Assembly: GCF_003285545.1 (NCBI RefSeq)
Contig: NZ_QLNV01000001.1
Location: 310,001 to 374,000, forward strand
From: Sinomicrobium soli
GTDB taxonomy: Bacteria > Bacteroidota > Bacteroidia > Flavobacteriales > Flavobacteriaceae
Length of the DNA stretch: 64,000 nt
Direction of reading: 5' to 3'
The position numbers and the translations under genes are program-made. Shown here piece by piece: positions 17,698 through 27,521 of the stretch (positions within the stretch are counted from its first letter, which is position 1; each line of letters opens with the position of its first letter). The notes under the pieces were generated by a model. It searched no databases. It was not told where the DNA came from and was given only the letters and a program-made list of their open reading frames with translations.

Positions 17698-18324
17698 ATG
17701 GAATTATCCAAAGTCTTTGAAAACAACAGGAACTGGATCGCGACGAAACTGGAAACCGATCCTGCTTATTTTGAAAATCTCTCCAAAGGGCAAAGTCCGG
17801 AAATCCTCTATATCGGTTGTTCCGACAGCCGGGTTACCGCAGAAGAGCTGATGGGGGCACAACCGGGAGAAGTATTCGTTCATCGCAATATTGCCAATAT
17901 GGTAATCAGCATAGACCTCAATGTCATGTCGGTAGTCAACTATGCCGTAAACCATCTTAAAGTGAAGCATGTGGTGGTATGCGGGCACTATTTCTGTGGA
18001 GGGGTAAAAGCAGCCATGCAGGCCGAAGACCTGGGCATACTGAACCCCTGGCTCCGCAATATCAGGGATGTATACCGGCTTCACAAAAAGGAACTGAATG
18101 CCATTGCAGACGAAACCGACCGATATAACCGTCTTGTGGAACTCAACGTACAGGAACAATGCCTCAACCTTATCAAGACTGCGGCAGTACAAAAGGCTTA
18201 TAAGGAAAGGGGGCTCCGGGTTCACGGCTGGGTTTTTGACATTCAAAGCGGGAAACTGATAGACCTCAACATCGATATCGACAAGCTGCTGGAGGATATT
18301 ACGGAAATATACAACCTGGAATAA
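17698..18324 (+). CDS. can: Beta-class carbonic anhydrase
   Basis: 208 residues. Reversible hydration of CO2 to bicarbonate in the cytoplasm. Zinc ligands are visible: Cys41 in the CSDSR motif (Asp43 and Arg45 form the catalytic dyad), His97 and Cys100 in CGHYFCGG. HRNIANMV at 62-69 is the family's next block. No signal peptide. Length matches the bacterial enzymes of about 200-220 residues. Stands alone between two intergenic regions, with a good promoter and a striking palindrome upstream. The start at 17698 fits the usual N-terminus. Confidence 0.95.
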   Translation: MELSKVFENNRNWIATKLETDPAYFENLSKGQSPEILYIGCSDSRVTAEELMGAQPGEVFVHRNIANMVISIDLNVMSVVNYAVNHLKVKHVVVCGHYFCGGVKAAMQAEDLGILNPWLRNIRDVYRLHKKELNAIADETDRYNRLVELNVQEQCLNLIKTAAVQKAYKERGLRVHGWVFDIQSGKLIDLNIDIDKLLEDITEIYNLE

Positions 18325-18696
18325 CAGGTTTCCCTGTCGGGTGGGCCGGGGACTGTGGTCGGGATGAACATTTTCCAGGAACCAGAATAATGCCTGAACT
18401 GCCATTCCCGAAACAGGATTTTGCCATATCCCAAAATTTAGTATCTTAGCACATTCCTGTGCACGAACACAAAAAAGTTGAGAACAAGCCGGAAAAAGCA
18501 GGATGACCTGCTTTGTAAAAGATATGTGTGTTGAGTCGAGATCAGACGCGGGGACGGCAACTGGTGTTCCCGCCCTGGTCTCTATCATTCTTCCGGCAGT
18601 ATGCTGTATAAAACGAATAAATCGCACGGAAATTATACCGATGCCAAAGCTTTCGGGCAAACAGCCCGCGGGGCGTTACCATAAAAACCGGAAGAC
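18325..18696 (+). other. Structured non-coding gap with a promoter candidate
   Basis: 372 bases without a convincing ORF. It holds a promoter-like pair (TTTTG at 18419-18423, 18 bases, TATCTTAG at 18442-18449), then a hairpin with eight-base stem AAAGCAGG/CCTGCTTT and loop ATGA (18495-18514), then a second stem GCGGGGA/TTCCCGC (18548-18573). This could be a long structured leader of the next gene or a small RNA followed by a leader. Confidence 0.4.
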
Positions 18697-19500
18697 ATGA
18701 AATATACCAGCTACATCTTTTTATTCCTCGGCCTTGTCCTGATGTCCTGCAAGGACACGCAGGAACCGGCCGCATTCACCCTCATGACCTATAACATCTA
18801 CCACGGGGAAGACAATTACCGGAGAGGAGAGAGCAATATCAACGGAATAGCCGAAGTTATCAAGAGCCATCGGCCGGATTTTGTAGCACTCCAGGAGGTA
18901 GACAGCATGACACTGCGCACAGCCGGGTTTAACGGGGGCGAGAAAAAAGACCTGGTTAAAGAGCTGGAGCAGCTTACCGGTATGCACGGAGGTTTCGGGA
19001 AAGCCATAGATTACAGCGAAGGCGGATACGGGGAGGGCCTGCTTTCTGCCGGGACATCCGCATTTAAGGTGCTGAACCTTCCAACGCCGGAAGGTGGAGA
19101 AGGGAGGGCCATGATATACACCACATACGAATATGCCCCCGGCAGTAAAATCACCTTTGCGGCCACACACCTCTGTCACGAATCTGAAGAAAACCGCGTG
19201 GCGCAGACCAAAGCCATTAACGACTTTCTCCTGAAGTTCGATCATCCCGTAGTACTTGCGGGCGACCTGAATTTCAGGGAAGGATCGGCTCCTTATAAGG
19301 TCTTGCAACCGGGGTGGACAGATGCCGCCAAAGCATTCGGATCGCCCCGGCATACCATACCTGCCGACAATCCGCGGGCCCGTATAGATTATATCTGGCT
19401 GAGCAATAACGCAAAATGGGAGATCTCTGCCGTAGAAGTGCCTTCCGTACAACATTCCGACCATATGCCGGTTGTGGCAAAAGTATTGCTGACGCCATAG
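18697..19500 (+). CDS. Endonuclease/exonuclease/phosphatase family lipoprotein
   Basis: 267 residues. A lipoprotein signal ends with LMSC (Cys18). The EEP metal-dependent phosphoesterase motifs appear in order: MTYNIYHGED (Asn), FVALQEVDS (catalytic Glu), THLCHESEENR, AGDLNFREGS (Asp/Asn pair), RIDYIWLS and QHSDHMPVVA (His-Asp). Being anchored in the envelope argues for a lipid or sugar phosphate substrate rather than DNA, but the substrate cannot be read. Followed by a hairpin that separates it from the convergent gltD. Confidence 0.88.
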   Translation: MKYTSYIFLFLGLVLMSCKDTQEPAAFTLMTYNIYHGEDNYRRGESNINGIAEVIKSHRPDFVALQEVDSMTLRTAGFNGGEKKDLVKELEQLTGMHGGFGKAIDYSEGGYGEGLLSAGTSAFKVLNLPTPEGGEGRAMIYTTYEYAPGSKITFAATHLCHESEENRVAQTKAINDFLLKFDHPVVLAGDLNFREGSAPYKVLQPGWTDAAKAFGSPRHTIPADNPRARIDYIWLSNNAKWEISAVEVPSVQHSDHMPVVAKVLLTP

Positions 19501-19510
19501 GCACCATTAA

Positions 19511-19550
19511 AAACGAAAGAGCCGGACACTTCAGATACGGCCCGGCTCTC
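19511..19550. terminator. Hairpin between the EEP lipoprotein gene and gltD
   Basis: AGAGCCGG (19518-19525) pairs with CCGGCTCT (19542-19549). T-rich sequence follows only on the minus strand, so it fits best as the terminator of gltBD; a second short palindrome, TCTCACC-CA-GGTGAGA, lies at 19606-19621. Confidence 0.5.
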
Positions 19551-19707
19551 TCCACTTACACTAACACAAATAAAATAGAGGAAAAATACGCTCTATTAAC
19601 TTTTCTCTCACCCAGGTGAGACCATTATTTTATTATTATACTCCGCACCTGCACCATACCCGGCAAGGCTGAAGTGTTTTCCCGGGCCTGCCCCGGGGGG
19701 TGGTTAA

Positions 19708-21165
19708 CTATGCAGCCGGCAGATCTCCTTTTTCCTTGAGCGGAAGCGAAGAACTGCCCATAAGGTATTTATCGACGTGATGCGCGGCTTCCCTGCCCTC
19801 GGAAATGGCCCATACGATAAGCGACTGGCCCCTGCGCATGTCTCCGGCCACAAATACGTTGGGCACATTGGTCTGATAATTATTCCCCTTGATATTGGTC
19901 CTGGTATCCTGTTTAAGTCCCAGCTGTTCCGGCAAGGTCTGTTCGGGTCCGGTAAACCCGAGTGCCAGCAGGGCCAGGTCACAGGGCCATTCCTTCCCGG
20001 TACCCTCCACTTCCTTCAGTTGCGGGCGCCCCCCGGGAACCTTAACCCACTCGACTTCCACTGTTTTCAGGGCCTTCAGATTACCTTTCTCATCCTTTAT
20101 AAATTCCTTGGTTGCGATGCTCCAGTTACGGTCGCATCCCTCCTCATGAGAACTGGTGCTTTTCAGGGTAAAGGGCCAGAAAGGCCACGGATGTTCTCCG
20201 GTCCTCTCCTTTGATGGCATGGGAAGGATCTCAAAATTGGTTACCGATCTCGCCCCGTGACGATTGGAGGTCCCCACACAGTCAGATCCCGTATCCCCGC
20301 CTCCGATAACGATAACGTGTTTTCCACCGGCATGCAGGCTTTCCACGGTTTCCGCTACGCCGTCCACCACCTGGTTATTGCGCTTCAGGAATTCCATGGC
20401 CTGTACCACACCCTGTGCATCACCTCCGGGGATCGGAAGCCCCCTGCGTGCAGTGGCTCCTCCGCACAGCACAACGGCATCGAAAGACCTGAGTTCTTCC
20501 ACATCGTAATTCACCCCTACATGGACTCCGGTCCTGAAGCTTATTCCTTCTTCTTCCAGTATGGCGAGCCTGCGGTCTATGGTGTGTTTTTCCAGTTTAA
20601 AATCCGGGATGCCATAACGGAGTAATCCACCGGCTTTCTCATCCCTTTCAAAGACAGTGACCTGGTGCCCGGCCCTGTTGAGTTGTTGCGCTGCTGCAAG
20701 CCCTGCCGGTCCCGAACCTATAACCGCTACCGTTTTGCCGGTACGCTCCGCAGGCGGATCTGCCTTGATCCAGCCTTCCTTAAAGCCCCGTTCCACGATA
20801 TATTTCTCGATCAGTTCAATAGACACCGGGGGTTTTATGATCCCGAGTACACAGGCCGACTCACAGGGCGCAGGGCATAACCTCCCGGTAAACTCGGGAA
20901 AGTTATTGGTAGCATGCAGAATTTCCAGCGCCTTTACCCAATTGTTCTTATATACCGCATCATTAAAATCCGGGATCAGGTTTCCGAGCGGGCATCCGCT
21001 GTGACAAAAGGGAATACCGCAATCCATACATCGCCCTCCCTGCTCGTTGAGCTCTTTCTCGGAGAGATCTACGGTAAACTCTTCGTAATTCTTTACCCTT
21101 TGTTTAACTTCTATATAGTTTTCTACTTGCCTGTCATATTCCAGAAAGCCTCTTAGTTTTCCCAT
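19708..21165 (-). CDS. gltD: Glutamate synthase small (beta) subunit
   Basis: 485 residues. Takes electrons from NADPH and passes them through FAD and iron-sulfur clusters to the large subunit for glutamate synthesis from glutamine and 2-oxoglutarate. The N-terminal Cys cluster region reads CMDCGIPFCHSGCPLGNLIP, with CPAPCESACVLG further on. FAD-binding GSGPAGLAAAQQLN and NADPH-binding GGGDTGSDCVG are clear, and the C-terminal FVAGDMRRGQSL completes the FAD site. Lies 33 bases after gltB on the same strand. Confidence 0.96.
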   Translation of the reverse strand: MGKLRGFLEYDRQVENYIEVKQRVKNYEEFTVDLSEKELNEQGGRCMDCGIPFCHSGCPLGNLIPDFNDAVYKNNWVKALEILHATNNFPEFTGRLCPAPCESACVLGIIKPPVSIELIEKYIVERGFKEGWIKADPPAERTGKTVAVIGSGPAGLAAAQQLNRAGHQVTVFERDEKAGGLLRYGIPDFKLEKHTIDRRLAILEEEGISFRTGVHVGVNYDVEELRSFDAVVLCGGATARRGLPIPGGDAQGVVQAMEFLKRNNQVVDGVAETVESLHAGGKHVIVIGGGDTGSDCVGTSNRHGARSVTNFEILPMPSKERTGEHPWPFWPFTLKSTSSHEEGCDRNWSIATKEFIKDEKGNLKALKTVEVEWVKVPGGRPQLKEVEGTGKEWPCDLALLALGFTGPEQTLPEQLGLKQDTRTNIKGNNYQTNVPNVFVAGDMRRGQSLIVWAISEGREAAHHVDKYLMGSSSLPLKEKGDLPAA

Positions 21166-21198
21166 AGTCGCTATTTTTTATTGTGCCCTTATTCTCTC

Positions 21199-24100
21199 TT
21201 ACTTTACTTTCTCCATCAAGGCTTCACTGTCCATAGCCTCTTCTCTGGCCAGGCGTTCCAGTGCCTTCTTGTATTCCACAGGCATGACCTTGATAAAGTT
21301 GTTTCTCTCTACCTCCCAGTGGTCCAGCAGTCTTTTGGCCAGCGGACTGGCCGTATACACATAGTGGTTTTCCACAAGCTGCCTGACCTCATCCGTATCG
21401 CCGGCCGAAGGAGACTCAAGTTCTACCATCTCCAGGTTAAAGTAATGATCGCTTACCGTACCGGAACCGTTGTAGATATAGGCCACTCCGCCGCTCATCC
21501 CCGCGGCAAAGTTTCTTCCTATCCTGCCCAGTATAACAGCCACCCCTCCGGTCATATACTCACAACCGTGGTCTCCGACTCCTTCTACCACTGCCCGGGC
21601 CCCGGAATTCCTCACACAGAAACGTTCTCCCGCGATACCGTTAATGTATGCCTCACCGGTGATGGCTCCGTAAAGGGCAACGTTTCCTATGATGATGTTC
21701 TCTTCGGGTTTGAAATCGGCCTTTTCGGGCACTCTTACCACGAGTTTCCCCCCGGAAAGTCCTTTCCCGAAATAATCGTTGGTATTACCGTTGACTATCA
21801 TGGTAAGCCCCCGGGTGGCAAAAGCCCCGAAACTCTGTCCGGCAGAACCCGTAAACTTGAGGGTAAGCGTATCTTCGGGAAGACCTTTCTCCCCGTGTAT
21901 TTTTGAAATTTCGTTACTCAGTATGGCTCCCGTGGTACGGTTCAGGTTATTGATGATAAAACACTGCTCCATCTTCTCTTTCCTGTACACCGCAGGGTGT
22001 GCCTTGCTCAGGATATCAAAATCCAGTACATGCTCCAGCTCGTGATCCTGCTTTTTGGTGTTGTAAAGGGCAACGCCTTCTTCCACCCGGGGTTTGTAGA
22101 GTATCCTGGACAGGTCGATCCCCTGGGCCTTATAGTGTTCTACGGCCCTGTTCATATCCAGTTTCTCACTTTTTCCCACCATTTCATTAATGGTCCTGAA
22201 ACCGAGGTCTGCCATGATCTGCCGCAACTCCTGGGCTACGAAATACATAAAATTGATCACGTGTTCCGGTGTTCCCTTAAAATTCTTGCGCAACTCCGGG
22301 TCCTGGGTAGCAATCCCCACGGGGCAGGTATTGAGATGGCAGGCGCGCATCATGATACATCCCGAAGCGACCAGGGGGGCGGTGGCAAAACCGAATTCTT
22401 CCGCACCGAGCAGGCAGGCTATGGCCACATCTCTTCCGGTCTTGAGCTGTCCGTCGCATTCCAGGACGATCCTGTTCCTGAGGTCATTGAGCACCAGGGT
22501 CTGCTGTGCCTCGGCAATGCCCAGCTCCCAGGGCAGTCCCGCATGTCTCAGGGAGGTAAGCGGAGATGCCCCGGTACCTCCGTCAAATCCCGATACCAGG
22601 ATCACATCGGCCTTGGCCTTGGCCACACCGGCGGCAATAGTGCCCACCCCTACTTCCGAGACGAGTTTTACATTTACACGGGCTTCGCGGTTGGCATTTT
22701 TAAGATCGTAAATAAGTTGCGCCAGATCTTCTATGGAATAGATATCGTGGTGCGGGGGTGGCGAGATCAACCCCACATAAGGCGTAGAATTCCTCACCTT
22801 GGCTACCCAGGGATATACTTTCGGTCCCGGCAACTGTCCTCCTTCTCCGGGCTTGGCTCCCTGGGCCATTTTGATCTGTATCTCACGGGCATTGGTAAGG
22901 TAATTGATCGACACTCCGAACCTTCCCGAGGCCACCTGTTTGATGGCACTGTTTTTCCAGGCACCGTCCAGGTCCTTGTGAAAACGCCGGGGGTCTTCCC
23001 CTCCTTCCCCGGAGTTGCTTTTCCCCCCGATACGGTTCATCGCTATAGCCAGGTTTTCATGAGCTTCCTGGCTGATAGACCCGAAAGACATGGCCCCCGT
23101 CTTGAACCGTTTTACAATATCGGTCCACGGTTCTACTTCCTCCAGCGGGATGGGATTGAGATTCTTAAAGGAGAACATCCCCCTTATGGTCATCAGGCGC
23201 TCGCTCTGCTCATTGATGATCCCGGAATACTCCTTATAACTATCGTATTTGTTCTGTCGTACGGCCTGTTGCAATTTGGCTACGGATGCCGGGTTGAACA
23301 TATGGCGTTCTCCGTTCCTCCTCCACCGGTAATCCCCTCCTATATGCAGGGGCATGCTGGCAGAGATCTCCTCCTTTTCAAAGGCCAGGTCGTAACGCTT
23401 GCGTATTTCCTTTTCTATTTCATAAAGTCCTATACCCTCAATACGGGTTGCCGTATTACAGAAGTACTTGTCCACAAATTTTTTGTTGAGCCCCAGGGCC
23501 TCGAATATCTGGGAGCCGCGATAGGAATGCAGCGTGGAGATCCCGATCTTGTTCATGATCTTGACGATCCCCTTCCCGATGGCCTTGTTAAAATTCTTTA
23601 TGGCCTTATCGGCACTTTCCACCACAATATCTTCATTGGCTACCATCTGCTCTATGATCTCATTCACCATATAGGGGTTTATGGCGCTGGCACCATAACC
23701 GAAGAGCATGGCAAAATGGTGGGGTTCCCTCGGTTCGGCAGATTCTACGATAATACCGATCGACGAGCGTTTTCTCAGCTTGTTCAGGGAATGGTGCACA
23801 TGCGAGCAGGCCAGGATGGCTGGTATGGGAGCATAGCCTTCGCGGACATTCCTGTCGGACAGGATGATCACATTGGCCCCTTCATCTATGGCTGTCCCGA
23901 TCTCACCGACAATGGCTTCCAGGCGCGATTCCAGTCCGTTCAGCCCCTTGTCTATCTCGTAGAGCACCGAAACAGACCGGGCCTTGAAATCAGGGTGCTC
24001 CATGTACTTGATCTTGTCCAGGTCTTCATTGGAAATCACCGGGTTCTGTATGCGCAGCTTTTTAGCCTGTTCGGGAACCACATCAAAAATGTTACGGTCA

Positions 24101-25728
24101 CCTCCTATGGACAGGCTGATATCGGTAACGATCTCTTCCCTGATACCGTCCAGGGGCGGATTGGTCACCTGTGCGAAGAGCTGTTTAAAATAGTTGTACA
24201 GCAACTGCGGTTTTTCAGAAAGCACCGCAAGGGGAGCATCAAATCCCATCGACCCGATAGCCTCTTTTCCCTCGGTAGCCATGGGCGTAATAATGGTCTT
24301 TATGTCTTCCAGGGTATATCCGAAGAGCTGTTGTCTTGTGTAGATACCGGTTTTTTCCACCGGGGTCTTGTTGCCGGTATAAGGTATGCTCGCCAGCGGC
24401 AGCAGGTTATCGTCCAGCCATTGCCTGTACGGCCGGCGGGAAGAGATCTCCTTTTTTATTTCCTCATCCCCCACAATCCGGCCTTCATTCATATCAACGA
24501 GGAACATCCTCCCCGGTTCCAGGCGCCCGTGATAAGCCACATTTTCGGGCTTGATATCGATAACGCCCGTTTCGGAAGACATGATTACATAGCCATCCTT
24601 GGTCACGGTATATCTCGAAGGGCGGAGACCGTTACGGTCGAGCAGTGCCCCGATATAATTTCCATCGGTAAACGGTATGGAAGCCGGGCCGTCCCAGGGC
24701 TCCATAATACAGGCATTGTATTCGTAAAATGCCTTTTTATCGTCTTCCATAAAAGGGTGCTTTTCCCAGGCTTCGGGCACCATCATCATCATGGCTTCCG
24801 GGAGTGACCGCCCTGTCTGCAGCAACAGTTCCAGCACCATATCCATGGAGGCAGAATCAGACTTTCCTTCGAGCACTATGGGCGGAATGTCCCTGAGATC
24901 ATCACCGAATATATCGCTGGAGAAGAGTTCTTCCCTGGCTTTCATCCGGCTCAGGTTTCCCTTGAGGGTATTGATCTCCCCGTTGTGGCACATATAGCGG
25001 AACGGCTGTGCCAGGTCCCAGGTAGGGAAAGTATTGGTCGAAAACCGCTGGTGTACCAGGGCCAGTTTGGTCACTACCGCCGGGTCGTCCAGGTCGCGGT
25101 AATACCTGTTGATGTCCTGGGGCATCAGGAGGCCCTTGTATATTATGGTGGTGGTAGACAGGCTGCTGAAATAGAAATAGCCCGCTTCGGAGAAATTGGA
25201 TTGCAACACCTGGTGTTCCGCGATCTTGCGGGCGGCAAATAGGCGGGCATTGAAATCGCGTTCGGAAAGTTCCTGCCCGTTCTTGCCTATAAAAACCTGC
25301 ATTGCGGTAGGCTCAGATTCGGCAGCTATCCGCCCTATACAGTCGTGATCTACGGGTACCCTGCGCCAGCCTATGATATGCAGGCCCTGCCGGGCTACAT
25401 TCTCCTCAAAGATCTTCATGCAGACCTTTACCTGGTTTGGCGATTTCGGCAGAAATAACATTCCCACCGCATATTCCTTACGGTCGGGCAGTTCAAAACT
25501 ACAGGACGCCTTAAAAAACTCGTGTGGAATTTCTATAAGTATCCCGGCCCCGTCTCCTGTTTTTCCATCCGCACTTACCGCACCTCTGTGCTCGAGACGG
25601 ATAAGAATGTCGAGGGCCTTATGGATAATGTCGTTGGTCCTTTTTCCTTTCAGGTTACAAATGAACCCTGCACCACAGTTATCATGCTCAAATTCCGGGG
25701 AATACAATCCTTGCTGCTTTACTCTCAT
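21199..25728 (-). CDS. gltB: Glutamate synthase large (alpha) subunit
   Basis: 1509 residues, the usual size. Domain order: class II glutamine amidotransferase with the nucleophile Cys18 in DNCGAGF (a short propeptide would be removed), central domain, FMN-binding synthase domain ([42 protein letters not shown]), the Cys cluster [15 protein letters not shown] for the 3Fe-4S centre, and the C-terminal GxGxG beta-helix ([21 protein letters not shown]). Works with gltD as the ammonia-assimilating GOGAT enzyme. First gene of the operon; a weak promoter-like TTTG...TTTTG pair lies just upstream. Confidence 0.97.
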   Translation of the reverse strand: MRVKQQGLYSPEFEHDNCGAGFICNLKGKRTNDIIHKALDILIRLEHRGAVSADGKTGDGAGILIEIPHEFFKASCSFELPDRKEYAVGMLFLPKSPNQVKVCMKIFEENVARQGLHIIGWRRVPVDHDCIGRIAAESEPTAMQVFIGKNGQELSERDFNARLFAARKIAEHQVLQSNFSEAGYFYFSSLSTTTIIYKGLLMPQDINRYYRDLDDPAVVTKLALVHQRFSTNTFPTWDLAQPFRYMCHNGEINTLKGNLSRMKAREELFSSDIFGDDLRDIPPIVLEGKSDSASMDMVLELLLQTGRSLPEAMMMMVPEAWEKHPFMEDDKKAFYEYNACIMEPWDGPASIPFTDGNYIGALLDRNGLRPSRYTVTKDGYVIMSSETGVIDIKPENVAYHGRLEPGRMFLVDMNEGRIVGDEEIKKEISSRRPYRQWLDDNLLPLASIPYTGNKTPVEKTGIYTRQQLFGYTLEDIKTIITPMATEGKEAIGSMGFDAPLAVLSEKPQLLYNYFKQLFAQVTNPPLDGIREEIVTDISLSIGGDRNIFDVVPEQAKKLRIQNPVISNEDLDKIKYMEHPDFKARSVSVLYEIDKGLNGLESRLEAIVGEIGTAIDEGANVIILSDRNVREGYAPIPAILACSHVHHSLNKLRKRSSIGIIVESAEPREPHHFAMLFGYGASAINPYMVNEIIEQMVANEDIVVESADKAIKNFNKAIGKGIVKIMNKIGISTLHSYRGSQIFEALGLNKKFVDKYFCNTATRIEGIGLYEIEKEIRKRYDLAFEKEEISASMPLHIGGDYRWRRNGERHMFNPASVAKLQQAVRQNKYDSYKEYSGIINEQSERLMTIRGMFSFKNLNPIPLEEVEPWTDIVKRFKTGAMSFGSISQEAHENLAIAMNRIGGKSNSGEGGEDPRRFHKDLDGAWKNSAIKQVASGRFGVSINYLTNAREIQIKMAQGAKPGEGGQLPGPKVYPWVAKVRNSTPYVGLISPPPHHDIYSIEDLAQLIYDLKNANREARVNVKLVSEVGVGTIAAGVAKAKADVILVSGFDGGTGASPLTSLRHAGLPWELGIAEAQQTLVLNDLRNRIVLECDGQLKTGRDVAIACLLGAEEFGFATAPLVASGCIMMRACHLNTCPVGIATQDPELRKNFKGTPEHVINFMYFVAQELRQIMADLGFRTINEMVGKSEKLDMNRAVEHYKAQGIDLSRILYKPRVEEGVALYNTKKQDHELEHVLDFDILSKAHPAVYRKEKMEQCFIINNLNRTTGAILSNEISKIHGEKGLPEDTLTLKFTGSAGQSFGAFATRGLTMIVNGNTNDYFGKGLSGGKLVVRVPEKADFKPEENIIIGNVALYGAITGEAYINGIAGERFCVRNSGARAVVEGVGDHGCEYMTGGVAVILGRIGRNFAAGMSGGVAYIYNGSGTVSDHYFNLEMVELESPSAGDTDEVRQLVENHYVYTASPLAKRLLDHWEVERNNFIKVMPVEYKKALERLAREEAMDSEALMEKVK

Positions 25729-26069
25729 ACTTCCTAAAGGGTTGGTGTGTTACAAAATCGTCAACGAAATTAACACAAATATGAAAAAAAGCGAAAGCAA
25801 TAGCGTATTTACAACAAATTAATCCTCATTTACCAAAAAAACATTGTATAGAATTCAAATTTTCAACGAAGTCCCCCGGATATTAAAAATATTGTATTTC
25901 AAAAAGAAAAAAACACACATACCCCCTCAAAAAAACATGAATACGCTCATAAAAATCAATAACAGGCATTCAACCCCTTCAAAAAATCAAAATATTGACT
26001 TAAAAACACGCATATTGTCATCACCCCCCTTTTTTATAAAAATCCACAGGCACAAAAAGGAGATAATCA
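25729..26069. other. AT-rich intergenic region between gltB and the efflux operon
   Basis: 341 bases upstream of gltB and downstream of the efflux outer-membrane gene. Very A-rich on the plus strand, with homopolymer runs. No convincing ORF, terminator hairpin or tRNA was seen. Confidence 0.5.
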
Positions 26070-27521
26070 CTACTGCCATCCTCCCCCGAGGCTACGGTAG
26101 AGTTCTATGTTTGCGAGCAACATCTGCATTTTCACGCTTACCAGGTTCAGATCACTTTCCAGGGCATTGCTTTGGGCTGTCAATACTTCAAGATAATTTG
26201 CCAGGCCGCTCCGGAACAGGAGTTCCGCATTGTTTACACTACTTTGCGCGACCGTGATCCTTTTCTTCGCAACTTCATATTCAACATTGAGTTTATCAAT
26301 ACTGACCAGGGCATTGGAAACCTCACTTACCGCTTCGGTAAAGCGTTCCTTAAAATCAATAATCGCGATTTCCCTTTCCTTCTGGGCAATCCTGAAATTG
26401 GTTTTTATTTTCCTGTTTTGAAAAATAGGCTGAAAAATGGCCCCGTTTAAGACTGCAAATCCCGATCCTACCGGATCAAAAAGGTTTTTCAGCCATAAAG
26501 TATTCAATCCCAGATCGGCATTGAGGGTCAGTGAAGGATATTTCAGGGACTCCGCTACGCCGACATTGGCATTGGCCGCGATCAGGGCGTATTCTGACGC
26601 AGCGACATCCGGCCGGTTGGCAATGAGGTCGACAGGCACCCCCGTATCGTAAATGGTTTCGGAATCTACTTCTTCCAGTTCCCTTTCTATTTCAATGTGC
26701 CGGGGATACCGCCCCAGAAGTACGTTTAATTTATTCTCCTGGAAGGTATACTCTTTTTCCAGCTGGGGGATAAGCCCCTCCGCTTTCAGCCTTTGCGACT
26801 CCGTTTGCTGAACGGCAAGAGAAGTGACCTCTCCGGCTTCATATTGCAATCTCAGGATGGTCAGGGTACTGTCGTTGAGCGCTAAATTCGAGTTCGCAAC
26901 CTCTAATTGGGCATTCAGCATCAACAGGTTGTAGTAGGTAGAGGCCACTTCCGCGATCAGGGACGTCTGAACCGCTTTTTTCAGTTCCACACTTTCCATA
27001 TACCCTGCCAGGGCAGACTCCTTCTGCCTTCGGAACTTCCCCCATATATCCAGTTCCCAGCTCGAACTGAGGCTGCTTATATACTCCTGCTGCTGAATAT
27101 AGAAACTCGATGGCGGGGTCCTGTCTCCATAGTAACTGGAAGCAGGGCTGGAATAATAATTTTCAGAAAAATATTCCTTTACATATTCTGCGGGGGAGCT
27201 TTCCAGTGAAGGAAGGAAATTGGCTTTCGACTGTCTTAAACTCTCATCGTTTATAGCGATATAAAGAGCCGCCCTGCTCATTTCGAAATTATTCTGTAAC
27301 GCGGTATCGATCAGGCTGATAAGCATGGAATCCTTAAAAAATTCTCTCCATTCCATTTTTGCAACACTGATGCTGTCTGCCTCCACACTATCTCTTGAAA
27401 AAGCAGATGGTTGGTCCAGTTCCGGTCTTTTGTAGTTTTCTCCTACCTTGCAACCAATGACACTTACGGAGATCAGGACCGTCAATGCGCCCTTGTACAA
27501 CAAACTGTTCATCTTATTCAT
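26070..27521 (-). CDS. NodT-type outer membrane efflux lipoprotein
   Basis: About 483 residues. TolC-like outer-membrane channel of a tripartite efflux pump. A lipoprotein signal ends at VSVIGC, followed by KVGENYKRPELD, the usual start of NodT/OprM proteins. Long heptad-like helices (QLEVANSNLALNDSTLTILR, LRSGLANYLEVLTAQSNAL) form the two OEP repeats; IANRPDVAASEYAL is the central family block. Several in-frame ATGs lie close together (27536, 27527, 27524, 27521, 27512); all but the last overlap the stop of the RND gene at 27514, so translation is coupled. I chose 27521; the exact start is not certain. Confidence 0.9.
   Translation of the reverse strand: MNKMNSLLYKGALTVLISVSVIGCKVGENYKRPELDQPSAFSRDSVEADSISVAKMEWREFFKDSMLISLIDTALQNNFEMSRAALYIAINDESLRQSKANFLPSLESSPAEYVKEYFSENYYSSPASSYYGDRTPPSSFYIQQQEYISSLSSSWELDIWGKFRRQKESALAGYMESVELKKAVQTSLIAEVASTYYNLLMLNAQLEVANSNLALNDSTLTILRLQYEAGEVTSLAVQQTESQRLKAEGLIPQLEKEYTFQENKLNVLLGRYPRHIEIERELEEVDSETIYDTGVPVDLIANRPDVAASEYALIAANANVGVAESLKYPSLTLNADLGLNTLWLKNLFDPVGSGFAVLNGAIFQPIFQNRKIKTNFRIAQKEREIAIIDFKERFTEAVSEVSNALVSIDKLNVEYEVAKKRITVAQSSVNNAELLFRSGLANYLEVLTAQSNALESDLNLVSVKMQMLLANIELYRSLGGGWQ

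Noticed and set aside
18503-18700. 65-codon ORF upstream of the EEP lipoprotein gene
   Set aside because: No recognisable motif; overlaps hairpins and the start of the next gene; codon use unlike neighbours.
21997-24807. 936-codon plus-strand ORF within gltB
   Set aside because: Antisense shadow of a GC-balanced conserved gene; the minus-strand frame has all glutamate synthase motifs.
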